Source: Dehalococcoidia bacterium
Lineage (GTDB): Bacteria; Chloroflexota; Dehalococcoidia; Lucifugimonadales; Lucifugimonadaceae
NCBI GenBank assembly: GCA_012270805.1
Contig: JAAXHR010000268.1
Span: 8,103-18,910, forward strand
DNA: 10,808 nt
Direction of reading: 5' to 3'
Both the position numbers and the translations under genes were made by a program. Shown here in pieces: positions 1 to 5,981 of this stretch. The notes under the pieces are model-generated. The model was not told where the DNA came from and did not search any database. It worked only from the letters and a program-made list of their open reading frames with translations. Position 1 is the first letter of the stretch. Each line of letters opens with the position of its first letter.

Positions 1-1337
1 CGAATGTGCAGACATCCCACGCTGGCGTGTCCGTAATACCCGGCTTCGGTGCCGTGCCGCTTGACGATCTCGTCGAACCGCTCTACGTACTCCGGCAATA
101 GTTCGGGCGCAACGGCGGTGTCTTCAACGAACGGCAGCGGCTTCGCGTCGCCCTCGACATTCATCATCAATCCAAGACCCGCCTCGCGCATCGCCCACAC
201 CTGCCGCTGTTCCGCTGGTTCCAAAAGTAGTGTTACCGCGTAGGTTGCGGTTCCGCGTTGTATGGAAGCACTGAACTTTTCTAACTTGGATCGCACTTCG
301 GATGCGTTTTCACCGGTCATTTCGACGACGAGGATGTCCGACGGGGCCCCTTGCAAGAACCCGAGACCGCGTGAAAAACCGAGCGATTGGCGTGCTTGGT
401 TGATGATGATCTCGCCGACGTGCTCAACCGCGCTCACTTCGTGCTCTAGGGTCGCGACGGTGGCCTCCATCGAGTCGCGCAGCGTGTGGAAGTGCAGGAC
501 CGCCAAGCCTTTGGACTTCGGGATGTTCCAAAGCTTCAAGCGCGCGTCGGTGACGGCGGCAAGTGTGCCTTCGGATCCGACCATCACCTGCGTGAGGTCA
601 ATGATCGGTTCGTCGCCCGGAGAGTAGACGCGGTCAATGTTGTAACCCCCGACGCGCCGAAGGATTTTGGGGAAGCGTCGGTCGACTTCGCCGGCCGCTC
701 GATCGGCGATATCCGGAATGCCGCGGTAGATCTGCCCTTCTCGGTTGGAGAGCGTCATCCTGCCTTCCAACTGTCCGGCGTTAAGCGCCTCAAACGTCGC
801 TCGGGATCCGTCAGATAGTACGACCGACATTTGCTGGACTTGGTCAACGGTCTTGCCGTAGATGATCGAGTGAGATCCGCAAGAGTTGTTGCCCATCGCG
901 CCGCCGATGTTGGCGCGGGATGATGTGCTGGGATCAGGAGTGAAGTACTTGCCAGTGGGCGCGACTTGGCGGTTCAATTCGTCGATAGTGATGCCAGGTT
1001 GAGTATGGACCCATCCTTCTTCGCGGTTGACCTCGATGACGTCATGCATGTACTTCGAGAAATCAACTACTACGCCTCGGTTAACGGTTTGTCCTGACAA
1101 ACCGGTTCCACCGCCTCTGGGGAGCACAGAAACGTCCGCGGAGGAGCAGGTCTCGATGACCGCGCTGACATCGTCCGCGTTCCGAGGAAGCACGACACCT
1201 ATGGGCGTCATCTTGTAGATCGAGGCGTCGGTGGAGTACATCTGCCGCGCGTAGCGGTCGAAACGCACTTCGCCGGCGACTACTCGTTTGAGCTCTTCAG
1301 CGAGTTGCGAGCGCGTCGACTCGCCCACGGCATTCAC
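1..1337 (-). CDS. FAD-linked oxidase, large glycolate/D-lactate dehydrogenase type (GlcD/YdiJ-like), C-terminus outside window
   Basis: This is the N-terminal 445 residues of a vanillyl-alcohol-oxidase-fold flavoprotein that should oxidise a 2-hydroxyacid and pass electrons to a quinone or an FeS carrier. Visible are the FAD-binding loop PRGGGTGLSGQ (about residues 73-83), a second FAD segment with NIGGAMGNNSCGSHS (about 143-157), GSEGTLA (254-260), WAMREAG (381-387) and YYGHASVGCLHI (about 434-445). The last motif and the preceding FVEDTAV resemble the roughly 950-1000-residue DLD/YdiJ class, which carries C-terminal 4Fe-4S and cysteine-rich domains. Those domains would lie beyond base 1 and are not seen. 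The GTG at 1337 is chosen because GAGG at 1348-1345 sits 7 bases upstream and the codon overlaps the TerC stop as GTGA. An in-frame GTG at 1328 lies too far from this Shine-Dalgarno site. The family call is firm; the exact substrate is unknown. Confidence 0.9.
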   Translation of the reverse strand, partial: MNAVGESTRSQLAEELKRVVAGEVRFDRYARQMYSTDASIYKMTPIGVVLPRNADDVSAVIETCSSADVSVLPRGGGTGLSGQTVNRGVVVDFSKYMHDVIEVNREEGWVHTQPGITIDELNRQVAPTGKYFTPDPSTSSRANIGGAMGNNSCGSHSIIYGKTVDQVQQMSVVLSDGSRATFEALNAGQLEGRMTLSNREGQIYRGIPDIADRAAGEVDRRFPKILRRVGGYNIDRVYSPGDEPIIDLTQVMVGSEGTLAAVTDARLKLWNIPKSKGLAVLHFHTLRDSMEATVATLEHEVSAVEHVGEIIINQARQSLGFSRGLGFLQGAPSDILVVEMTGENASEVRSKLEKFSASIQRGTATYAVTLLLEPAEQRQVWAMREAGLGLMMNVEGDAKPLPFVEDTAVAPELLPEYVERFDEIVKRHGTEAGYYGHASVGCLHI

Positions 1338-2347
1338 GCCGCTACCTCGTCGGGGCCGGCGTGCTCGTCTTCGGATTGCGGGAGGACGACGGATGCGATG
1401 ACGCTGATGACGAGTATGGCGATGACGATTGCCAATGATCCGAGGGTGATGGTGATTGAAACCTGGTCATCGGCTACACCTAGGTTGTGGATGAAGTCGT
1501 GGAACTGGTCGTGGATGCCTGTTTCGATGATGATTTTGACACCGATGAACCCGAGGATAGCGGCTAAGCCATAAGAGAGGTATCGGAAGAGGTTGACGAG
1601 TCCTTCGAGCAGGAAGAAAAGGGGTCTCATGCCAAGGACGGCCATGGCGTTGGAAGACCAGATTATGAACTGGTTCTTGCTGATACCGACAACGGTGGGG
1701 ATGGAGTCGATGGCGAATACGACGTCGGTCGATGCGAGAACGATGACGACGAGGGCGAAGGGTGTCGCCATCCGGATGCCGTTCTTAACGGTGAAGAAGT
1801 TATGGCCGTCGTAATCTTCGGTTACTGGGTATAGCCTTCTAAAGCCGCGGAGGACAAGGTTCTTCGAGGGGTCCACCTCTGCATCATGGGCGGTGATCAG
1901 TTTGTACGCGGTGAAGATGAGGATTGCGGCGAGGAGATAAAGGATCGGCTCGAAGATGTAGATGATGCTGACGGCGAAGAAAATGAAAACCGCACGTGCG
2001 ATAAGTGCGCCGACGATGCCGAACAGGAGGGCGCGGGAGCGGAAGAGGTCGGGAAGTGCGAAGTAGTTGAAAATGACGAGGAATACAAAGAGATTGTCGA
2101 TGCTTAGAGCTCTTTCGGCGACGTATGCAGTGGCGTATTCGATGCCGAGTTCGTTGCCCCCAGCGATGAAGACCCAGACTCCGACGGCGACGGCGACCAA
2201 TGTCCAGAAGATGGTGAGGAGGGTCGCCTCCTTCATTCCGACGTGGTGGTCCTTGCCACTCAGGACGATGAGATCGATCAGGAGGAGGACGAAGACTCCT
2301 ACGGTGAACGCCGCGAGGATTGTGAAGCTGTCGAAGTATCCTTCCAC
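1334..2347 (-). CDS. TerC/Alx-family integral membrane protein
   Basis: This 337-residue polytopic inner-membrane protein has about eight or nine hydrophobic segments and belongs to the TerC family (tellurium-resistance protein TerC; E. coli Alx). Family members are linked to Mn2+ export or metal loading of exported proteins. The conserved acidic membrane motifs are present: ERALSIDNLFVF (about 78-89, with E78, D84, N85) and ASTDVVFAIDSIP (about 205-217, with D208 and D214). Next comes the typical NAMAVLGMRPLFF (233-245). The C-terminal tail (about 322-337) is hydrophilic and acidic. The length matches the long Alx-like form. The start is GTG with only a weak purine-rich stretch (AGAAGA) upstream. 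It lies 72 bases after the Gre-like gene on the same strand, and its TGA overlaps the GTG of the FAD oxidase, so all three are probably cotranscribed. Metal specificity cannot be read from the sequence. Confidence 0.93.
   Translation of the reverse strand: MEGYFDSFTILAAFTVGVFVLLLIDLIVLSGKDHHVGMKEATLLTIFWTLVAVAVGVWVFIAGGNELGIEYATAYVAERALSIDNLFVFLVIFNYFALPDLFRSRALLFGIVGALIARAVFIFFAVSIIYIFEPILYLLAAILIFTAYKLITAHDAEVDPSKNLVLRGFRRLYPVTEDYDGHNFFTVKNGIRMATPFALVVIVLASTDVVFAIDSIPTVVGISKNQFIIWSSNAMAVLGMRPLFFLLEGLVNLFRYLSYGLAAILGFIGVKIIIETGIHDQFHDFIHNLGVADDQVSITITLGSLAIVIAILVISVIASVVLPQSEDEHAGPDEVAA
1338..1348 (-). promoter_or_regulatory. Ribosome binding site deciding the FAD-oxidase start
   Basis: On the minus strand GAGG (1348-1345) is followed by 7 bases and then GTG at 1337-1335. 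It lies inside the last codons of the TerC gene. It supports the GTG at 1337 over the in-frame GTG at 1328, and it supports re-initiation by ribosomes finishing TerC. Confidence 0.55.
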
Positions 2348-2419
2348 GGCAGGAGTTCTTCTAATCGTCCAGACTAAATCTTGGGGAGTGGTTGTTTGAT
2401 GAACGCTTAGGAGTGAAGA

Positions 2420-3259
2420 TCAGAAGATGGAATTAATAGTGAACTTCTGTTCGCCTGCTGGCGCCTTGACTGTCACCTCATCACCTAGCTTGCAGCCGAG
2501 AATGGCGCTGCCAACCGGAGAGATGTCGGAGATCTTGTTGCGCAAGGGGTTGGCCTCGTTTGCAGCGACTATCTGGTAGTCGACGGTCATGTCGGTGCCG
2601 TCCTTTGTGAGGCGCACCCAAGAACCGATCTGCACATGGTCGCTGGCGCGGCGCTCAGATTCGTCGATTATAGTGGCCACCTTGAGAGTCGATTCCAACC
2701 GGTTGATCTGGGCTTGAACCATGCCCTGATTTTCCCTCGCGGCTTCTAGCGGAGAGTTTTCTCGGACATCACCGCTGGCAGCAGCGCGTTCGATCTCGCC
2801 AGCTAGCCGCAACGTCTCTACGCGCAGCTGTTCGAGGCGGTTAACCATCTCGTCATAGCCCTGTTGCGTGATCTGAACCTCCGTATCGCGTCGCCGCATG
2901 GCACCGCCACGCGCGGCATTCATCGTTGGCTTGCGAACGCGGATGTGCGGAGCGAGGCTGATGTCGATGTAGCCCTTTTTCTTGACGTAATTCAGGAAGT
3001 CTTTTACGGCTGCGACGCGCTGTTTGTTAGTATCCGACGCGCTGGCGCCAAAGGTCTCGGAATACGGGCTGATATCTGACGGCCGCAACGACTCGAGTGT
3101 GTTGCTGGGGCCGATCCAACGGGAGAACTTCATCAGTTCGGGATGGACCATTCGCTTCTTGCTGTCGGGTATCGTGATTACATATTCGATAACGGCATCT
3201 TGAACGGTAAACCCGTCGGAAGTGGAAGCGGCTGCATAGTGTTCGGTTTGTGATACCAA
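2420..3259 (-). CDS. greA: GreA-type transcript-cleavage factor with an N-terminal recombinase core-binding-like domain
   Basis: The 279-residue protein is two-part. Residues about 127-279 form a complete GreA/GreB-like factor. It has a coiled-coil finger whose tip reads SGDVREN (about 162-168), matching the GDLKEN tip of E. coli GreA, whose acidic pair (here D164 and E167) positions Mg2+ in the RNA polymerase active site. An FKBP-like C-terminal domain follows, with ISPVGSAILG (246-255) and a final KAPAGEQKFTINSIF. Residues about 16-112 are extra and resemble the helical N-terminal core-binding (SAM-like) domain of tyrosine recombinases: KFSRWIG, LRPSDISPYSETF, NKQRVAAVKDFLNYVKKKGY, then a basic RVRKP linker. 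No recombinase catalytic domain is present. Start codon TTG is supported by AAGGA 7 bases upstream. The gene has its own promoter candidate and leads TerC and the FAD oxidase. The Gre call is firm; the N-terminal domain assignment is by pattern only. Confidence 0.9.
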   Translation of the reverse strand: MVSQTEHYAAASTSDGFTVQDAVIEYVITIPDSKKRMVHPELMKFSRWIGPSNTLESLRPSDISPYSETFGASASDTNKQRVAAVKDFLNYVKKKGYIDISLAPHIRVRKPTMNAARGGAMRRRDTEVQITQQGYDEMVNRLEQLRVETLRLAGEIERAAASGDVRENSPLEAARENQGMVQAQINRLESTLKVATIIDESERRASDHVQIGSWVRLTKDGTDMTVDYQIVAANEANPLRNKISDISPVGSAILGCKLGDEVTVKAPAGEQKFTINSIF

Positions 3260-3271
3260 GGTGCTTTCCTT
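3260..3271 (-). promoter_or_regulatory. Ribosome binding site of the Gre-fusion gene
   Basis: Minus-strand AAGGA (3271-3267) lies 7 bases before a TTG codon at 3259-3257. It is the best Shine-Dalgarno match near any start in the window and supports the unusual TTG start. Confidence 0.6.
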
Positions 3272-3338
3272 AAATGATGGGGATCAGCCAAATGTACACA
3301 ACAGCGGCTCGCACGCGCGCGAAGCGAACGGGACTGGG

Positions 3339-3354
3339 CACTTACTTCTAAGTG
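3339..3354. repeat. Short inverted repeat over the -10 box of the Gre-fusion promoter candidate
   Basis: CACTTA-gaag-TAAGTG on the minus strand is a perfect 6-base dyad with a 4-base centre. It overlaps the candidate -10 hexamer and the predicted start site, where a repressor operator would be expected. A 6-base arm can arise by chance, so function is only suggested. Confidence 0.35.
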
Positions 3355-3379
3355 TACGAGAGCAACGGAATCATTGCAA
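3351..3379 (-). promoter_or_regulatory. Candidate sigma70-type promoter for the Gre-fusion/TerC/oxidase unit
   Basis: On the minus strand TTGCAA (3379-3374) and TACACT (3356-3351) are separated by exactly 17 bases, each matching 4 of 6 consensus positions. Transcription would start near 3344, giving a leader of about 85 bases before the TTG start. Two small inverted repeats overlap the two boxes. This is inferred from sequence alone; no expression evidence is available. Confidence 0.35.
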
Positions 3380-3388
3380 AAATCCGTT
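3364..3388. repeat. Short inverted repeat over the -35 box of the Gre-fusion promoter candidate
   Basis: On the minus strand AACGGA (3388-3383) and TCCGTT (3369-3364) form a 6-base dyad with a 13-base centre that contains the TTGCAA hexamer. There is no T-run after the dyad, so it does not look like an intrinsic terminator for the upstream hydratase gene. A regulator site is possible but unproven. Confidence 0.3.
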
Positions 3389-3462
3389 TCTCCACCCGTC
3401 TGCAACTCGACGCTAACGTCCTAGGGATTAAGAAGTCTGAAAATGGGATCTTTATCTAACCG

Positions 3463-3906
3463 TCAATGGGATGCGAATCCAATGGGATGCGGATCGATGT
3501 ATACCACCGCTTCACCGTTCATGACTTCATCGCTGGTTTGGTTGACGCAGGTAACCGCGAGCTTCACTATCGGCTTGTCATCCCTGACGTTCACCACTTC
3601 ACAACGAGCCGTAACCTCGTCTCCGATATGGACCGGGGCGACGAAGTTGACGCTGAGGCCGAGGAATATGATCGTTGCCTCCTGACCAGCCATCTTTACG
3701 CCCAACACCGCTGAAACCATTCCGACTAGCAACGCGCCGTGCGCGATCCGCTGACCGAACCTCGTCTTGGACGCGTAGTCATCATCCAAATGCAACGGTT
3801 GAGTATCTCCGCTTATAACCGCGAATTCTTGAACGATCTCATCCGTGATCAGACGGCTGACCGAAGCGATCGAACCAACTACGAAGTTGCTTGGAATGTT
3901 CGACAT
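3463..3906 (-). CDS. MaoC-like (R)-specific enoyl-CoA hydratase/dehydratase
   Basis: This 147-residue single hot-dog domain protein probably hydrates trans-2-enoyl-CoA (or dehydrates 3-hydroxyacyl-CoA), as (R)-hydratases of the PhaJ/MaoC family do. The hydratase-2 motif is clear: FAVISGDTQPLHLDDDYA (about 28-44), with the catalytic Asp and His expected at D34 and H39. It is followed by FGQRIAHGALL (50-60), which is conserved in the family. The usual Asn of GDxNPxH is Gln here (Q36). The ATG at 3906 is chosen because it begins just before the domain. The same frame is open back to 4014, but that would overlap the permease gene and add residues unlike the family. No strong Shine-Dalgarno is visible. 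The gene follows the permease stop by 38 bases, so it is likely the last gene of the aminotransferase-permease-hydratase unit. The acyl substrate is unknown. Confidence 0.9.
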   Translation of the reverse strand: MSNIPSNFVVGSIASVSRLITDEIVQEFAVISGDTQPLHLDDDYASKTRFGQRIAHGALLVGMVSAVLGVKMAGQEATIIFLGLSVNFVAPVHIGDEVTARCEVVNVRDDKPIVKLAVTCVNQTSDEVMNGEAVVYIDPHPIGFASH

Positions 3907-3944
3907 TTGGTGACTGTTTCTATTTATCAGCTGGTGATCGGCTG

Positions 3945-4835
3945 TTATTTGGTGTCGGACTGATTTCTTTGGGCGATGTAGGAACCTATCATCACAAGGA
4001 TCGCTCCGGCCCACAGTTCAGGTCCGATGTTCTCGCCGAGTATCAACCAAGATAACACCGCCGTGGTGATTGGAGATGTCAGTGATATAAGCGTCACCCT
4101 GCTAGGAAGGTAGTTGCTCAGCAACCACGTCTGACCGAGAAACGCGAAGCCGGCAATTATCACTCCTTGATAGAAAAGCGATGTGGCGAGCAACAGCGTC
4201 ATGCGAATCGGTTCCGCCTCGAAGATCAACGAACCGGCTAGGAAAGTGGCACAACCGAAAATTCCCTGCGCCGTAAGCATCTTCACGGTCGATATGCCCT
4301 GTCCTAGTTGGGACAGGTAAACCTGACGCAACCCGAGCAACAGGGCGGAGCACATGATCAAGAGATCGCCCAACCATACGTTCGGCGCGCCCAAGGCATC
4401 TACATCGCCGGCGATGCTCCTCACGAATAGCGCCACGACACCCGCGTATGCGATCACTGCGCCGACAACCCGTCGCGGCGACAATCTATCGCTGGGTATC
4501 AGGAAGTGAGCAAACACGCCCGCCCACAACGGAAATGTCGTTATTACAACCCCGGCGTGACCGGCAGTGGTGTTGTACTGCCCGACATTCATGAACGCTG
4601 TCTGAACTGAAAACAGCAGCCCGAGCAGCGTTAACGGCATCAACTCCGAACGAGCAATCTTCAGGCTCTGGCGCGAGATGAGCGCCCACACCAGTACTAC
4701 GACCATCCCGAGCACAAATCTCATGAACCCAAGCCGTAGCGGCGGCGAATCTTCCAACCCGATCTTCACCGCTACAGGCAGTCCGGCCCATAGCGAGGCG
4801 AGCAAGAATGCGAAGCCGCCCGCACCAAGCGTCAA
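3945..4835 (-). CDS. EamA/DMT-superfamily permease (RhaT/YdcZ-like drug/metabolite transporter)
   Basis: The product is a 296-residue inner-membrane protein with about ten hydrophobic segments arranged as two EamA repeats (about 5-138 and 154-288). Repeat landmarks are the early LWAGLPVAVKIGL (15-27) with RFVLG (39-43), and, closing the second repeat, SLTSPITTAVLSWLILGENIG (about 251-271), where the P...GE pattern is characteristic. Members export amino acids, metabolites or drugs; the substrate cannot be predicted. The TTG at 4835 has no Shine-Dalgarno, and the frame stays open upstream to the stop at 4949-4947 with no ATG, GTG or TTG. A CTG at 4943 would overlap the aminotransferase stop as CTGA, so the true start is uncertain. 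An extension would add a cytosolic leader ending ADRRKP. The stop is TAA at 3947-3945. It lies between the aminotransferase and MaoC genes on the same strand. Confidence 0.88.
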   Translation of the reverse strand: MTLGAGGFAFLLASLWAGLPVAVKIGLEDSPPLRLGFMRFVLGMVVVLVWALISRQSLKIARSELMPLTLLGLLFSVQTAFMNVGQYNTTAGHAGVVITTFPLWAGVFAHFLIPSDRLSPRRVVGAVIAYAGVVALFVRSIAGDVDALGAPNVWLGDLLIMCSALLLGLRQVYLSQLGQGISTVKMLTAQGIFGCATFLAGSLIFEAEPIRMTLLLATSLFYQGVIIAGFAFLGQTWLLSNYLPSRVTLISLTSPITTAVLSWLILGENIGPELWAGAILVMIGSYIAQRNQSDTK

Positions 4836-4939
4836 CGGTTTACGGCGGTCAGCCCAACTAATTCCGCTGTCCGAAGAACGCGTCGTCGACGCAGAGGCGC
4901 GATCGGAGATGTCGAGAACTCTAGATTCGTCGGGCTTGG

Positions 4940-5875
4940 TCAGTCTTCAAGCCGTTTCAGGTACTGACCGACCCAATCGAAATCGACCAGATCAACGTAA
5001 GCGTCCATCAGTGCTTTAGTGACCGGCCCCGGCATGTTGCCATCACCGACCGTCGAGCCTTGGACCTTGCGCACCGGACAGATGCAGAGCGAGGTTGAAG
5101 TCAGGAACACTTCGTCCGAAGTCGTTGCATCGAACATGTCGAGATCGGTTTCCACGACTTCCAAGTCGATCACGTCGGCGAGTTCAATCGCAGTCTCGCG
5201 CGATATTCCGCCTAGGACAAACTGCGCTTTAGGCGTGTACGCGACACCATCCTTGACTACGAAGATGTTGGAACCTATGCCCTCCGTCATAAAGCCCCGA
5301 TTGTCGAGAAGTATCGCCCACGCCTCAGGATCGTACTCCTTGGCTTCCATGTCCGCCATGATCAGGTTCAGATAGTTGTGAGATTTGGCTCGTGGACTCA
5401 ACGCCTCGGGGCTGACGCGGCGCGTCGCGGGAACCCACACATCGATACCGTCTCTGTAAAGCCGCGCCCGCGGGGCGAGGGGTAACGGGGTGCACTCAAT
5501 TATCACGGTGGGTCCGCCGTCGGTCGACCACATATCGCCACCGACGAGGTCAATGCCACGCGAGACGCGTTGTCCTATCCAATAGTCATCGTCGTCGCCG
5601 AGAAGCTTGAGGTTCTCTTCGACTACCTCAAGCGTGGCGTCCCGCATCTCCTGCTTGGTTATGCCGGGATCGATCCTCACATATTCGAGAGAGTTGTAGA
5701 AGCGGTCAAGGTGTTCGTCCAGCTTGAAGATCCGGTGTCCGAACGTGCGTGTCATGTCGAACACGGCATCGCCGTACTTGAAGCCGCGATCTCTAAAGGG
5801 GACGACGGCCTGGCTTTCCGGCACGATCTCGCCGTTGAAGTACGCCACACGCTCGTTTTGACGAGTAGACGACAT
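4940..5875 (-). CDS. Class IV PLP-dependent aminotransferase (branched-chain / D-amino acid / (R)-amine type)
   Basis: This 311-residue fold-type IV PLP enzyme transfers an amino group between an amino acid or amine and a 2-oxoacid in the cytosol. The N-terminal landmark is YFNGEIVP...FRDRGFKYGDAVFD (about 12-40), followed by FKLDEHLDRFYNSL (50-63). The Schiff-base lysine is expected at K164 in SPRAKSHNYLNLIMADMEAK. The cofactor-binding segment MTEGIGSNIFVVKDG (196-210) contains E198 and S202-N203, and the C-terminal half has TSTSLCICPV (259-268) and GPVTKAL (283-289). Length is normal for the family. Start ATG has AAGG 9 bases upstream (in GAAAGG). The gene heads the minus-strand block opposite the divergent membrane-protein gene. 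The YGDAVFDMTRTF stretch is not the usual YGDGVFEG of IlvE and slightly favours the D-amino-acid or (R)-amine groups, but I cannot settle the substrate. Confidence 0.92.
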   Translation of the reverse strand: MSSTRQNERVAYFNGEIVPESQAVVPFRDRGFKYGDAVFDMTRTFGHRIFKLDEHLDRFYNSLEYVRIDPGITKQEMRDATLEVVEENLKLLGDDDDYWIGQRVSRGIDLVGGDMWSTDGGPTVIIECTPLPLAPRARLYRDGIDVWVPATRRVSPEALSPRAKSHNYLNLIMADMEAKEYDPEAWAILLDNRGFMTEGIGSNIFVVKDGVAYTPKAQFVLGGISRETAIELADVIDLEVVETDLDMFDATTSDEVFLTSTSLCICPVRKVQGSTVGDGNMPGPVTKALMDAYVDLVDFDWVGQYLKRLED

Positions 5876-5892
5876 GTCGTTGAGCCTTTCGA

Positions 5893-5939
5893 TTGATCCG
5901 ATGGTCTAGAGTTATGTTACAGACCGCGCGACGGATCGG
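5893..5939. repeat. Nested inverted repeat in the divergent intergenic region
   Basis: GATCCG (5895-5900) pairs with CGGATC (5932-5937). Inside it GGTCT (5903-5907) pairs with AGACC (5921-5925). The outer arms could extend by two G-U pairs in RNA. The centre near 5915 lies between the aminotransferase start (5875) and the membrane-protein start (5982), a plausible place for an operator controlling both directions. Neither arm is long, so chance remains possible. Confidence 0.35.
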
Positions 5940-5963
5940 GACAGTCGGGCGCGTTGTGTTCAA

Positions 5964-5969
5964 TAGAAT
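5964..5969 (+). promoter_or_regulatory. Candidate -10 box for the GT-C/YYY gene, implying a very short leader
   Basis: TAGAAT matches 5 of 6 bases of TATAAT. A start site about 7 bases later would leave only about 6 bases before ATG 5982, which fits the lack of a Shine-Dalgarno sequence there. No good -35 hexamer is seen at 16-18 bases; GGGACA at 5938-5943 is 20 bases away. Weak evidence. Confidence 0.2.
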
Positions 5970-5981
5970 CTCAACGTTCGC

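Noticed and set aside
1886..2107. Plus-strand open frame with a strikingly acidic translation, antisense to TerC
   Set aside because: Acidic runs are what the complement of TerC's hydrophobic codons produces; there is no independent support.
2348..2419. A yybP-ykoY manganese riboswitch ahead of the TerC-family gene
   Set aside because: Such riboswitches often precede TerC/Alx genes, but only 72 bases are available and I could not find a paired structure or conserved loops in them.
3178..3405. Minus-strand frame of 75 codons across the Gre leader, a possible upstream ORF
   Set aside because: It starts upstream of the promoter candidate, runs out of frame into the Gre gene and has no family resemblance or good ribosome site.
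3380..3462. Intrinsic terminator after the MaoC-like gene
   Set aside because: Only short dyads are seen (for example GACG-n4-CGTC at 3409-3420) and none is followed by a T-run in the direction of transcription.
3907..4014. N-terminal extension of the MaoC-like gene by 36 codons
   Set aside because: It would overlap the permease C-terminus and add residues not expected in a 150-residue hot-dog protein.
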